The notes under the pieces were generated by a model, which did not search any database, was not told the origin of the DNA, and saw only the letters and a list, made by a program, of their open reading frames with translations. Both the position numbers and the translations under genes were made by a program. A stretch of 64,000 nucleotides of DNA from Tritrichomonas musculus (lineage: Eukaryota > Parabasalia > Tritrichomonadida > Tritrichomonadidae), in the NCBI GenBank assembly GCA_039105265.1, contig JAPFFF010000012.1:4712001-4776000 (forward strand), in the 5' to 3' direction. Below, in pieces: positions 1-11,412 of this stretch. Positions within the stretch are counted from its first letter, which is position 1. Every line of letters starts with the position of its first letter.

Positions 1-672
1 AGGAAGGCGATTTTTCGAAATTGAATTTGGTTTGAGATCTATTTCGTTTTTATAGCGTTTCGAAACATCTTTCATTGTAATCGATTCGTTTATATGTTCA
101 TTTGGATTGGTTGAGGCATGCGGAGAAAATGAAAAACTACTTGGTTCAAAGCGATGGGATTCACATATTTGTTTCTTAACATCTTCAATTATCCAGCTTG
201 GATCACAATAATAAGGCATGCCTGAAGGAGAAGTTGAATATGAATTTAAATGACTGGCTGATATTGTAGATGGCCGCCTTCTAGGAAGATATACCTTAAA
301 TTCTAAAAAATCAAATAAAATCGTTTCTTCACCATTTTTTGGATTTTTTGTTAGAATTGCTTCAATTTTAGTAGTAGTGCCAAAATTTCTTGTTAAATCA
401 TTCCATAATTTTGAATCAATAATCTCGTAGTGTTCGCCACGTTTCAAATTCGGTTTAACTCTTGATGCAGATAAAAGGCTTTTTGTGTTTAATGTTGATG
501 GACGGCTTTCGCCTTTATTATTAATCCAATTAACTAATTCATTATGCCATCTTTTATTAACTATAACAACTTTTTTTGGAGTATCTGTAGCTTTGAGATC
601 GGCTATGTCAGTGATTTTTTGCTTATAATTTGATTTTAGGGAGCTTTTCCTGCCAGCCAAATTTTTCTGCAT
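1..672 (-). CDS. N-terminal part of a probable ubiquitin-specific protease with DUSP domain (cut by window edge)
   Basis: The reading frame is open from the ATG at 672 down to base 1 (224 codons), and the first upstream in-frame codon block ends in a stop, so this is the natural start. Residues ~30-145 resemble a DUSP domain: a WHNELVNWIN-type tryptophan helix, then an LKRGEHYEIIDSKLWNDL stretch matching the family pattern 'LKpgLkegvDYelvp..vWnkL', followed by a short beta-rich tail. DUSP domains sit at the N-terminus of cysteine deubiquitinases, and the catalytic Cys and His boxes would lie beyond the window. The segment after ~150 is low-complexity and polar, as a linker would be. The deubiquitinase role is inferred from the domain; the catalytic part is not visible. 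Confidence 0.6.
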   Translation of the reverse strand, partial: MQKNLAGRKSSLKSNYKQKITDIADLKATDTPKKVVIVNKRWHNELVNWINNKGESRPSTLNTKSLLSASRVKPNLKRGEHYEIIDSKLWNDLTRNFGTTTKIEAILTKNPKNGEETILFDFLEFKVYLPRRRPSTISASHLNSYSTSPSGMPYYCDPSWIIEDVKKQICESHRFEPSSFSFSPHASTNPNEHINESITMKDVSKRYKNEIDLKPNSISKNRLP

Positions 673-2774
673 AGAGGCAGGATTTTGATCTTCCCCTTAA
701 TGACAAATAAGATAACGTATTTTTTCATATTTTTTATTGATTTATCTTTTGTTAGATATCATAATATAGCAATTTTATGAATTTAATATTATTACTATTA
801 TTAAAGAAATTAAAATATAAATTAAGTATTATTTATTTATTCTTAAAATGTTAAATAATAAACAAATATTAATTTTTTAAAGAAACAGAAATTAAGTTAA
901 TCCTTATTTAATATTTATTTATTTAAAATATAAATAGTTTGATATGATATAAATATATTTATCTGTAAATTATTCGATATATTTAAAAAACTTTTTTTCT
1001 GTTTATTCAATAATTTGTAAGAATATTTGTCCTTTATATTTAAAAAGTTAAATGCGAAATTCAACTAAAAGATATGCATATATTCTTATGAAAGCATTTT
1101 AAAATGCTTTCATATTTCATTTATTCTTTAAATTTTCATTGTTTGTATTAATATAAAATAATTATGCACATCAAATTAATACTTCGAAATCTTTTTAATG
1201 TATTTTAAAATACATGAAAAAAAAAAATAAATAAATATTTTAGTTATAAAGTAAATGATGAGCTTTTAGATGAATACTTTTAATTTTTTGCAATGATATT
1301 GGCACAGATTTGCAAACTTTAATTCAGATATTCTATAATATAAAAGATGACAATAAAAAAAGTATCTTAAAAGGCATTCTTTTTTGATTAATAAAATTGT
1401 GGAACATTTCTTCATCAGCATTATCAAATTTTAATCAATCTTTATTAAAAATATGAAAGTTGGTTCATTTAATGTATAATCCCAATTTGGTATGCAAAAA
1501 ATGAGTACTCAAGTGGTTAATCAATCATCTTATGGGTATATATCAATTGTTTGAAAGGCTTTGGAGCCAGAATATCAAACAGATGCCGAAATTTATATAT
1601 TCAATTGTTTTCATATATAAAAATAAACTATAATATAAAATTGCTTTATAATAAAAATTACATAATAATATTATGAGTAAATTCTAAAATTACTGAGATA
1701 TTCATAGATTATTTTTTACATGGTCAAATATAAAACTAGTTAGAGGTGAAAAATTCAATATTATCAAAATTGAAAAGCTAAGACTTATTAGGTCTCTAAA
1801 ATCTATACAATCTTTATTTAATGGCTCAAAATTGAAAGAAAGAACTTTGTATTTAAAATTCATTTACTGCAAAATATCAAAGATTATTTTAAATAATTAG
1901 AAATAAATTGATTATATTAAATAATACGTATCTTTTTAAATGAACAAAATATAATTTATTTCTTAGCTAAGTTTAATTTATTAATTCAATACAGCTTTAA
2001 AATCTTTAAAAAGAATCATCGAACCGATGAATTGATTTTAATGATATAATATCGCTCAATAACTATCATGCCATTGATTGTTTAGCAAATAAATAATGAA
2101 ATTATAAAAACCAATTCTTTTTGAATATATTGATGGCCAAAAGAAAAATATGGCATAAATATAAATATTTAAGTGGAATATTTACGAAATATTAATGGTA
2201 ATGACAATATCCTTCAATTTATTTCATATTAATGAAAAAGAAGATATTTACTCAAATTATCTTGTATATCAGTTAATAATAACTTAATATAGTAATATAT
2301 AAAAAAGCAAATTATTATATTAATAAAAAATTGAGATATAATAAATTTAATTATGTTGAATTTGAACATTTAAAAAATGTAAACTATACAATTATGAAAT
2401 ATGCAAATATCTTTATAATTAATAAGTAAAATCGTTTATATTTTGGTATATATTATAATATAAATATATGTAAGCATTAAATACATAATAAATAAGAGAT
2501 ATACCGAAAAAGCAGGAGTGTGAATACCTTTGCTGCAATAAAGTTTTGATAGAAACCATTACTTTTTAAAAAAAGAAAAACAACTTTTTCTTGGAATAAA
2601 AGTGCAATAAACCCTTTTTGAATTTGTTTCCTATCAAAACTTATTGGGATGACTATAAGATATCTCTGAATTTTAAATTCTTTCATTCCTCTCTCAAAAT
2701 TGAATGATTATATAAAGAATTTTGAATCAGAACGTTATTGTAATAGAATTTAATGATAATTGCAAAAAATTCAA
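673..2774. other. Intergenic, AT-rich, no supported gene
   Basis: Very AT-rich spacer with no ORF I trust; a 69-codon minus-strand ORF at 2477-2686 looks random. It contains two perfect palindromes sharing a TTTTAAAA core, at 1087-1114 (28 bp) and 1198-1215 (18 bp). The 5' flanks of the deubiquitinase (left) and the permease (right) lie here. Confidence 0.7.
1087..1114. repeat. 28-bp perfect palindrome
   Basis: TATGAAAGCATTTT followed directly by its reverse complement, with no loop. A shorter palindrome with the same TTTTAAAA centre (ATGTATTTTAAAATACAT) follows at 1198-1215. Function unknown; it lies far from both neighbouring start codons. Confidence 0.8.
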
Positions 2775-4040
2775 ATGAAATTAAAAAGGGAAACTGGAGA
2801 TAACAGACCATTTTTTCAGCATCTTGGACAATTAAGCTTCGCAGAATTTATTTTTTGTTGTCTTAACTCATTAATAGGCACTGGCGTTCTACGCTTAGGG
2901 AGCGCCTTTGCATCAGGTCTCTTATTTTCACATGTCCTTAATATTTTAATTGCAATTGTCAGTCTATATTCATTAAAGCTTTATGTTCTTTCAGCATCAT
3001 GCTTCCACGAAAGTACCTTTGAAGAAATTTGGAGTGCAACATTTTCTAGGACCACTGTCATTATTCCAGCTATTTGTTCAATTCTTTCCTCAATTTCAAA
3101 TATTGTAAGCTATCTTAGCTTTCTTCAAGGTTCAGTTGTGACAATTTTATCAATGATAATTAAAATGGCACTGGATAACACTGAAGCTACTATTAATAGC
3201 ATAGAGAAATATACTTTTTTGATTGGAGTCATGATTGTTTTTGTGGTTTGCGTTCCCATATCATTTTCAAATAATATACATTTAATCTTTCAACTTTCAA
3301 TTGTATCAGTTTCATGTTTTTTATTTATTTTAATTTATGTTATTATTCGATTTTTCTTAATGATATCAAAAAATGGTTTTGATCCTAATAAACGATTCAA
3401 ATTAGTTGATTTTAATAGTCACATCTCAGGTAGTATTTCATCATTTACTTTTGCATATCTTTTATATCCATTTGCTTGGCCAGGTCTTCGTCATTCCAAA
3501 AATCCAACTCCACGAAATCTATCAAAAACATTTTATGTCACAATAGGTGCTTGTTATGTTTTATATTCATTGATGGGAACATTTTGTTATTTTTCTTTCT
3601 TTGATGAAAACACAGGAGGCATCATTCTCGATTATTACCCATCTGATACAATTACTGATCAAATTCTATTGATAATTGGTCATTCATCAACATTTATATA
3701 TATAATGCTCACAATACCTAATGTTCTCAATTCCGCAAGATATATTCTTTTAAACACTTTGCATAAAAAAGATGAGTTTCCAAAAGATGTTTGGGTTCCA
3801 ATTGGTATTATGATATCTTTTATCTCACTTGTTTTGGCTAATATAACAAGTGGAATATCGAATTATATTTTTATAGTAAGGGATTTACTTACACTTGTCC
3901 AATTGTTCATATTTCCTCCTATATTTTATTTAAGAGGATATGGAACAAAAAATAAATTACATTTTGTTTGTTCAATTCTAGAATTAATTTTGGGCGTTGT
4001 AGCTATTGGATTTATAATTTATGCTGATTGTTTTGAATAG
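2775..4040 (+). CDS. Amino-acid/auxin permease family transporter (AAAP, Aa_trans)
   Basis: 421-residue polytopic membrane protein. The start chosen is the ATG at 2775; the open frame reaches 2760 only through a TTG. The first membrane segment carries the family signature FAEFIFCCLNSLIGTGVLRL ('N..IGtGil.LP.af'), and about ten hydrophobic segments follow to the C-terminus, with a PFAWPGLRHS loop in the middle. AAAP proteins are secondary, usually proton- or sodium-coupled, amino-acid carriers of the plasma or lysosomal membrane; the substrate cannot be read here. The length is normal for the family and the frame is intact. It is followed at 340 bp by a second transporter on the same strand, but trichomonad genes are transcribed singly. 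Confidence 0.85.
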   Translation: MKLKRETGDNRPFFQHLGQLSFAEFIFCCLNSLIGTGVLRLGSAFASGLLFSHVLNILIAIVSLYSLKLYVLSASCFHESTFEEIWSATFSRTTVIIPAICSILSSISNIVSYLSFLQGSVVTILSMIIKMALDNTEATINSIEKYTFLIGVMIVFVVCVPISFSNNIHLIFQLSIVSVSCFLFILIYVIIRFFLMISKNGFDPNKRFKLVDFNSHISGSISSFTFAYLLYPFAWPGLRHSKNPTPRNLSKTFYVTIGACYVLYSLMGTFCYFSFFDENTGGIILDYYPSDTITDQILLIIGHSSTFIYIMLTIPNVLNSARYILLNTLHKKDEFPKDVWVPIGIMISFISLVLANITSGISNYIFIVRDLLTLVQLFIFPPIFYLRGYGTKNKLHFVCSILELILGVVAIGFIIYADCFE

Positions 4041-4379
4041 ATTTATATATATATATATTATAGATATTTTACATAAATGTTTTTTATTTTTAACTATTTT
4101 AAAATATGGAATATCAAATGATTGTAGGTATATTTTATTGGTGCTTTAAAATGTAAAAAAGATTGTTTTAATTTTGTAATAGAGATGCTTTAAATTTAAC
4201 AGGCATTGCAAACAAACGTTATGAATTACCTAGCAAATGCCGTCAAGCCGAAAAAGGGATTTATTGCAGTTTTCTAATGACTCTAATTTGTATAGAGGAT
4301 TTGAATATAAGATAAAATTTTTTTCTAAATAAACAAACTTTTTCATAACTCTCAAAATTTTTATTATTCAAAAATTTAA
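4041..4379. promoter_or_regulatory. Intergenic spacer / promoter region of the downstream transporter
   Basis: Terminator side of the permease and promoter side of the TPT transporter. A less AT-rich patch lies at about 4198-4275. AACTTTTTCA at 4337-4346 and CTCTCAAAA at ~4350 sit 25-43 bp before the ATG and match motifs seen before other genes of this window. Confidence 0.4.
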
Positions 4380-5402
4380 ATGAATATTATAAAATATTTA
4401 TTGCATCCTTCTCGTCTTTATATATCAGTTTGGTTTTTATTAAATATTGCATTAACAATTCTCAATAAGAGTGTTATGGTATTCAGCCAATTTAAATTTC
4501 CAGTTACACTTTCATTTATACATATGTCGACAAGTACTTTTTTATCGTTTATTATGACTTTTTGCTTTCATTATGAAGCGTCTAACGATAAACAAAAAGA
4601 GATACAAATGCGAGATGATTTCGAGAAAACAGTAATGCTAAGAATAATGACACTATCTTTATTATTTTCTTTAAACATAATATTTGGTAATAGTTCTCTT
4701 CGATATTGTTCAGTGGCATTTGTTCAAATTGTTCGAGCAATTATTCCAATGATTACAATGATATTATCAGTGATGTTTCTGCATTCAACATTTTCAAAAT
4801 GGCATTACATCTCATGTTTTGTTGTTTGCATTGGTGTGGCATTGAGCTGTTTTGGTGAAATAAACCTAACCTCGTTCGGTCTTTTTATAACGGTTTTTGG
4901 TTGCGTGTTAAGTTCAGCTAAGTCAATTTCAATAAAACTATCGTTGACAGGTAGCTATGAGCTTTCATCATTTGACTTATTGCAAAGAATGACTCCAATT
5001 GCCTCTATTGAAATGTTCTCACTAATCATTTTAACTGGTGAAAATAAAAACATGATCACAAGCAAAACATACATTAGCTCTTTAACTGCAATATTAGGCT
5101 GTTTGCTATCAGGTGTTATTGCTTTCTTTTTAAATTTGACGAATTTTTTAGCTACTTTTCATACATCACCATTAACAGTAACAATTGTTGGCTGTGTAAA
5201 GCAAGTAATTACAATTATTTTGTCTGTTATTATTTTTGATAAATCGATTACTAGAACAAATGTATTTGGGATTATAGTAACAACATGTGGGTCTTTATGG
5301 TATGGACTCTTGAAGCTGAAAAAGAAGAAGCCAAAAAACGAAATTCCTTACGCAATTGCTCAGTCGGAAAAAGAAGTTACTGAAGAAAAAAATCCGGTAT
5401 AA
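4380..5402 (+). CDS. TPT/SLC35-type nucleotide-sugar or phosphate-sugar transporter
   Basis: 340-residue protein with about ten membrane segments. The N-terminal NIALTILNKSVM box, the LRYCSVAFVQIVRAIIPM segment and the late FLATFHTSPLTVTIVG segment (family: 'f.....tSaLT..v.g..K') are signatures of the triose-phosphate-transporter family (PF03151), which in protists without plastids is mostly Golgi/ER nucleotide-sugar exchangers. The lysine-rich C-terminal tail (LKLKKKKPKNE) faces the cytosol and is the kind of tail that can carry ER/Golgi retrieval signals. A trichomonad could use such a carrier for surface glycoconjugate synthesis. The substrate is not determinable. The ATG at 4380 follows a short candidate 5' leader. 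Confidence 0.85.
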   Translation: MNIIKYLLHPSRLYISVWFLLNIALTILNKSVMVFSQFKFPVTLSFIHMSTSTFLSFIMTFCFHYEASNDKQKEIQMRDDFEKTVMLRIMTLSLLFSLNIIFGNSSLRYCSVAFVQIVRAIIPMITMILSVMFLHSTFSKWHYISCFVVCIGVALSCFGEINLTSFGLFITVFGCVLSSAKSISIKLSLTGSYELSSFDLLQRMTPIASIEMFSLIILTGENKNMITSKTYISSLTAILGCLLSGVIAFFLNLTNFLATFHTSPLTVTIVGCVKQVITIILSVIIFDKSITRTNVFGIIVTTCGSLWYGLLKLKKKKPKNEIPYAIAQSEKEVTEEKNPV

Positions 5403-6512
5403 AATGTTATGTAAGTTATTTTAAAAAATATATTAACAATAATCACGAGTATTTTTTATTTTTTATTTATATAAATAATGTAATGCTTTATTTATTTATA
5501 AATTTAAATAAAAATAATATTCTTCATCTATATAAAGTTCGACAGTAATTTTTATTTTTTTTTTTCAATTATTCTCAAAAGTCAAACTTTTTGTAAAAAA
5601 TAACAATAAAATTATCTTCTTTTTATCTCCGTATTTATTTGGTATAATTATAGTTATTCGTATTTATAAAGAATAAATGAATATAATTTATTTAATAATA
5701 AATATTATAATAGATATTAATGATTCTTGAAATTTGATGATGAAAAAAAAGAATGAGATATATGAGAAATTTCTGGAACATATCAATGAATTTTGCAAAG
5801 GCGTTCATAATTTTGATCACTTTTTATGAAATTACAAAAACTGTAAAAAGTAAAATTTTATTCATTTCAGAGGTATGTCAATCATGAATGAACAATAGGC
5901 AACACCATAATTTATTGTTTTAGATTATTAATTCCTCAATAAAATTCTACCGAATCTGATTCCTTTCATCTGTTGAGCATCAAGCTTTTTCCTCAAATTT
6001 GAAGAGTCTAATTGAATTTTTTTCAAAGAACGTTGAAATTGTGTAAGAGTCTCAATTGGAAGTATTGAAATCCTTCATAAATCTCATTATTAAATGATTA
6101 TATAAAATAATACTTTGTCATATTTAATTATTTAATTATCATAATTGGACAGACTATTGTTTCTTCTCAATTATCTTTTCTCTAATTGAGAAAGCTAACA
6201 ATTCAACAGAAAAGTTGAATTGATTCAAAAATTAATTTCTATAAAAAAAATATTTTTCACTAAAAAATCAAAAACTTTAAATAATTACTCACAATTTATT
6301 TGAAAAATTGAATATAGACAAATTTTAATCGCTATTATAAAGTATTAAATCATATTTTTAAGCAAAATATTAAAGAAAAAATTAACTATCTTTAAATATT
6401 GATTTTTTCGTATTTATTTGGTGCAATTTTTTTAAGCAGTGGTGGAAATTTGGATAATGAATAACCACATGATCGCTGTCCATAACAAAATATTGGAGTA
6501 ATAGATTCGTAA
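5403..6512. other. Intergenic, AT-rich, no supported gene
   Basis: 1.1 kb of AT-rich DNA without a credible ORF. Short degenerate coding-like patches around 5880-6060 could not be assigned. No tRNA fold or clean inverted repeat was seen. Confidence 0.6.
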
Positions 6513-6791
6513 TTAAGTACCATATGCAAATTGAACTGCCTCTATTGTTTTCAAACAGTTCAAATCTAAATGATATTCTTTAACTTTTTCAATAAATTTG
6601 AGCTCGTCAACTTCTCCGATGCATTGAATACCTCCACCTTTAGACATGTTTTGTTCCCAGTGATTCCCGTTCATTGTAACACGAATTGCTGCATATATAG
6701 CATGATCTGAAATATTGAAACGTGCCGAAATTTCGGCCTTAGTACTTCCCAACGATTTCATATCACAAATATCTCGTTGAATTTTGGACAA
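6513..6791 (-). pseudogene. N-terminal HTH fragment of a DNA-transposon protein
   Basis: 92-codon frame. Residues 1-45 look like a helix-turn-helix (KAEISARFNISDHAIYAAI), and the segment SEVDELKF-like ..GEVDELKFIEKVKEYHLDLNCL.. resembles the region that follows the HTH in trichomonad DDE-transposase families. The frame stops soon after, and nothing recognisable as a catalytic domain follows downstream on this strand. I take it as a transposase relic rather than a host regulator; family assignment is from general resemblance only. Confidence 0.4.
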
Positions 6792-6846
6792 AACTTGAGA
6801 TTCAAGATTTGTCCAATGAAATAAGCTATTTTAAAACACCAAAACA

Positions 6847-7201
6847 ATTACAGTAAGGTAAAATTTCTCATATCACTCTCAATAACCTCAGAACACTATT
6901 GAGAGAATTTCTGATTTTTATTTTATTTAAGTATAGAATCATTGAATAAATCCAATGATCAAAAAATAATTTCCTCAGAATATTCAAAGCAATTGAATTT
7001 ATAGCAAACAAAATATTGATAAGATTGAATAAAGGGTAAAATATTAGGGTAAAAAAATAAAAAGCAAATCTCAGAACATAAAAAAAGAATAGAATAAATT
7101 TATTGAAATATAATTCTGAGAATTTCAATGTTTATAATCAAAAAGTTGTAAGTGATCTGAGGTTATTATGAATGCTATGAAGTTATTTAACTTACTGTAA
7201 T
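6847..7201. mobile_element. MITE-like element with terminal inverted repeats (355 bp)
   Basis: Left end ATTACAGTAAG (6847-6857) is the exact inverse complement of the right end CTTACTGTAAT (7191-7201). Similarity continues inward: AATAACCTCAGA on the left and TCTGAGGTTATT on the right. The interior has no credible coding sequence. No clear target-site duplication is seen in the flanks, so family is open; the CAGTAAG end could suit several DNA-transposon families. Confidence 0.6.
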
Positions 7202-8290
7202 TTTTAATTTAAAAAAGTCACTGATCGTAAAATTCTTCTCAAAATAGTCTTTCACACAATTCTCAATTTTTTCTGAAGATGACAAAAATTCAATAAATTT
7301 TCTCAAATGTTTTGAAAACTTTTCTCAATTGGTGAAAGGCCGATATGTATAGTGTGAAAGGCCATTCGAATGATGGTATATATTTTATATAAATCAAATT
7401 TGATTTGTTTCTCAAATTTGTTTGATTATGTATTCAAAATAATTCAATTTTTTGAAAAGGAAAAAAGGAAAAACAATTGTAGAATTTGAAAAAATGAAAA
7501 TTTCCGAAAAATATTTCAACTATTTCATGAGATACCTTTGGTACTTTTAATACTGAATAAATAAGTGGTTTTAAAAAAAAATAAGGTTTGTTTTTTTGAA
7601 AAAAAAAATATTTTTAAATAATAATATCTCATGAATAGCAAGTATAATGCCAAAATATAAGCAATTTAAATATATATATATTATATTTAATAATTATAAT
7701 ATTATTGCTATCATCATTAAATTTATTATCAAAAAGATATGATTATTTTTTGATATTTATTAATTAACTTTTTGAGACAAAAATTTTGTTTGACATTTCT
7801 CTTTCTTTTCAAAAACACTCGTATTTTCTGAATAAAATTTGAAATAAATTTGTTATCGCAATTTTTTAAGGATAATTTTAATATAACATGAATAATAGGA
7901 GATTAAATGTCCACGAATTTTATTTAAAGAGCGGATAAAATTACATCACATTAAAAATATATTGATTTTATTGTCTTTTTTTGGCTTTACTTTTTTGAAT
8001 CTGAATTAAAAAATATTACATAAAATAATTCTAGAAATCTTAATCAATCAAGTAACGAAAAATTACCGAAAAAATTAAATTTATTTGAAAAATCAATATT
8101 GAAAAAGATCAGAGAAATTGAATTAAATCTGACATTTATTAATTATTGATTACACAAAAAAATTGAGATGATATAGAATTTGTTAGTCTTTACCTCAATT
8201 AAACTTTTTGAAAGATAAAGAATTCTATTCTAAAATTATATGAATTTGGCCAATTTTTATTAAAAACAATAACGAAATATTTTAATAAAA
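7202..8290. promoter_or_regulatory. Intergenic region upstream of the Myb gene
   Basis: AT-rich, no supported ORF. AAACTTTTTG at 8201-8210 lies about 85 bp before the first ATG of the Myb ORF and is the motif also seen before the Sel1 kinase and the ankyrin gene. TTCTCAATT-type tracts are frequent at 7240-7340. Confidence 0.4.
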
Positions 8291-9376
8291 ATGAAGTTTG
8301 AATTTAGACTTTTTGATTGTTTTTTGAACGAAGTGGTTTATATTGAAATTAAAAAAAATCTCATTCAAAATTTGATAAATTATTTGATGAAAATTATTCA
8401 ATTTTTTTTTCGTATGTTTAATGAAGATATAAGAATGGCAGCTTTATCAGATTTTCTTCCTAAAACGTTTGATTTCAAAGATAACCCACTCAATCCTATG
8501 TATGAAGATCCATTTTGTTCTCAATCTTTAAAGCAAAACTCTTCATGTAGTATTTTGTCTCAATCCCAAGGCAAAGCAACAGATATAATAGCCTCTGATC
8601 ATTTTTTGGATAAATCAAATGGTGACATATCAAACTCAGATAAAGATTCTAATTCGAAAAGAAAATTTTTTACTGAAGATGAAGATCAGCTCCTCACAAT
8701 GGCTGCAATGGCATATAAGCATGAATCCTGGAATAAAATATCTAAATTTGTGCCAGGCAGGACACCTAAGCAATGCCGAGATCGTTGGGTTAATTATCTT
8801 CAACCATCATTAAAATTTGATCCTTGGACAGATCAAGAAGATCAGCTCCTCGTTTCTCTTGTAAATTCAAATGGAACTCATTGGACCAAAATGAAAGCCT
8901 ACTTCCCAAGTAGGTCAACTAATTCTTTAAAAAATAGGTGGTATTGGCTCTTGAAAAATGAAGTTCGGACAATACCTATGGATATAATATCTAATTCATC
9001 TTTAAATAATTTTTCGGATATTCAAAAATCTGGCATGCAAATTTCAACAGGACAATCTGGAAATATACAAAATATTTTTTTTGGCATTAATAATCATAAT
9101 GATAATTATCAAACGGATATAAATAATATTAATTCTAATTCAAATGATTCTAATTCCAATGAAATGCAGCAAACGGAAAATCAAAATTATTATTTTTGGG
9201 TTAAAAACAAAAATAAAAGGAAAAAATGCATTAAACCAACTACAAAACATGTGAATAAAAAAAATAAGAGAAACATAAAGGAAACAGAAACTTCAAAATA
9301 TAATCTGAATCAAAATTTGGTTAAAAATAAAGATGACGAGGTAATAGCATTTAATTCAGAAGAACTTAATTGGTGA
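8291..9376 (+). CDS. Two-repeat Myb/SANT DNA-binding protein
   Basis: Two adjacent Myb repeats lie at residues ~122-165 (FFTEDEDQLLTMAAM...WNKISKFVPGRTPKQCRDRW) and ~172-220 (DPWTDQEDQLLVSLV...WTKMKAYFPSRSTNSLKNRWYWLL). The spaced Trp residues and the basic third helices that read DNA are intact. The rest is Asn/Ser-rich with a Lys-rich tail (KNKNKRKKC), probably for nuclear import. Trichomonads carry large families of such two-repeat Myb proteins, some of which bind promoters of iron-regulated genes. The first 41 residues are hydrophobic and unlike the family; the ATG at 8414 (MFNEDIRM) or 8435 (MAALSD) may be the real start. The frame is intact. Confidence 0.85.
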   Translation: MKFEFRLFDCFLNEVVYIEIKKNLIQNLINYLMKIIQFFFRMFNEDIRMAALSDFLPKTFDFKDNPLNPMYEDPFCSQSLKQNSSCSILSQSQGKATDIIASDHFLDKSNGDISNSDKDSNSKRKFFTEDEDQLLTMAAMAYKHESWNKISKFVPGRTPKQCRDRWVNYLQPSLKFDPWTDQEDQLLVSLVNSNGTHWTKMKAYFPSRSTNSLKNRWYWLLKNEVRTIPMDIISNSSLNNFSDIQKSGMQISTGQSGNIQNIFFGINNHNDNYQTDINNINSNSNDSNSNEMQQTENQNYYFWVKNKNKRKKCIKPTTKHVNKKNKRNIKETETSKYNLNQNLVKNKDDEVIAFNSEELNW

Positions 9377-11339
9377 ATGGTATCAATATAATTATTATTT
9401 AATAATATTTACATTTTTATTAATTATTTAAAATCTTTCAGAAAAAAAAAAACGATAAAATATTTTATGTTTTAATCAAGCTAAAAAAAAAAAAAAAAAA
9501 AAAACAGATGTAATTGAAAACCTTCATCTTTTTATATGATGATTGTATTATAAAGAAAAGTTTCCTAAAGTTACTTTTTCAAAGATATAAAATGTTTCCT
9601 AAAGAAAATTTGTGATTAATCAAATTATTTTATTCACAAATTTTGTTATCAAACTAAATGGTCCATATGAATTTCTCATCTACTATTTTAAGACATGATG
9701 TTTTTTTATTTGTGGCTTATTTATTAATTACAATTTTTCTGGGAAATTGAGTTTTTACTTTTTCAAGAAAAAATTCTGTTAAATTCTGTGTAAAATTTGT
9801 CTTTTATCAAAATAAATAATCTAAATGGATTAAAGATTTTTCGATTTTTAGAATTAACAGTATGTTTTCATAAGCGAATCATTTAAAAATACACCTAAAA
9901 AAAATAGAAATATAAAATATAAATCATGAGGAAAATAGTAGAAGCTAGAATAAAGATGATCATAAAATCATTCTTGATCTTTCTATATTAGGAATAGTAT
10001 ATATAAATTCTATTATTTTTGAAAATATTTAAACAAAATTTAAAATGATTTAGAAACATAAACGTTTTAACTGGAATGTATTTAATTTAGGATAATAATT
10101 ATCGCCGTTATATTAAATTCATTGATTTATTATTATAAACAAATGTATGTAAAAATAAAATGAGAATAATTTGAAAATAAATTATCAAATCAAGAGATAC
10201 AATGTATATAGATTAAGGAAAACCATTATTTAATTGATTTTTTGAATTCATTATAAAAAAATATTTTATTTTAATTTTTAAATTTCAAAGCAATATTTGT
10301 GATTTATTAGATATAAATATGCATTTATTTATGAAAAATAGCAATATTAAAATATAAACTTGAAAAAAAAAAATATTTCCATATTTTCGAATAAAAAACT
10401 GGTGAAACGTATTTTATAATAAATATTAAAGGTATAATAGTTGGTAATAATTAAAAATGAAGCCTAGATACAAAAATATTTCAATTTGGTCTTTCGACTA
10501 GGAGCTATTCAAAAGTTTGTTATTATTTTATTTTTTCTGAAGTGTGGCCGCTAAAACGTTGTTAATTTTGAGATTTATCTTCAAAAATATTGTATAATCT
10601 AAGAAATTATAAATATATGCAATTGAAATTTGAAAAAGGTGATATCAAAATAAATATTTCTTTGAATTATTAGACGATAAAATGATATGAAAATTAATTT
10701 CATCGGGATCCCAAAATTTAATGTTTCTAAAAAAAAAAAATAATGTATTGCTGGTGAATATTAGTATAAATAAGCAAAGAAAACTTACTTTCCTTTTTAT
10801 ATATGTTGTTTTTATTAAAAAATTTGTAATGAAAAACTTAACATTATATCTTTTTCATTGATTTAAATTATTTGGTGAATATTAACTATTTGTGCTTTCG
10901 GATATCCAGAATTAATAAATATAAAATTTTATGAAATCAAAATTTGTTAATTGCCATATATAGTATTAATGTATTAGTAACAAATAAATGCATTTGAAGT
11001 ATCATTTGAGCCTTTCTAAAATTAATGCTTTTCTGTTTAGAATTTGAAAAGATTAAAAAATATGGATAACTTTTACAATTTTTTAACTTATTTTATAAAT
11101 ATCCCCCGAATTTCCTGCAGTTTTTTATTATAAATTTGTTGAAAAAATAAATTTTATAAAATATAATATGAAATTTAATTAAAGCATCTTTATTTTTTTT
11201 AAATTGTTGATCAACTATCATATTGTAATATATCAATCTACATGTTGTAATATTAAATAATGCAATTATTAAATAGTTTTTAGATATCTTTTTTTATTAA
11301 AATTGCAATAAGTAATTTAAATATTTTGAAATATTGGTT
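9377..11339. other. Long intergenic region, AT-rich, no supported gene
   Basis: Almost 2 kb with no ORF above background. A poly-A run sits at ~9484-9504. I saw no transposon ends, tRNA folds or repeats worth naming before tRNA-Arg begins at 11340. Confidence 0.6.
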
Positions 11340-11412
11340 GGCCTCGTGGCCTAATGGATATAGCGTGTGCCTCCTAAGCATGAGATTGCGGGTTCGAGTC
11401 CCGCCGGGGCCC
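11340..11412 (+). tRNA. tRNA-Arg(CCT)
   Basis: Complete 73-nt cloverleaf. Acceptor stem GGCCTCG/CGGGGCC (one G-U), T arm GCGGG-TTCGAGT-CCCGC, anticodon stem TGTGC/GCATG enclosing the loop CTCCTAA, so the anticodon is CCT (codon AGG). The discriminator base is C. A T8 run begins at 11413 and is a normal RNA polymerase III terminator. The B box GGTTCGAGTCC is intact. Confidence 0.95.

Noticed and set aside
2477-2686. 69-codon minus-strand ORF
   Set aside because: Hydrophobic, AT-driven composition, no domain, no context; expected by chance in such AT-rich spacer.
6868-7128. 86-codon minus-strand ORF
   Set aside because: Lies wholly inside the inverted-repeat element, is Phe/Leu/Ile-rich and matches nothing.
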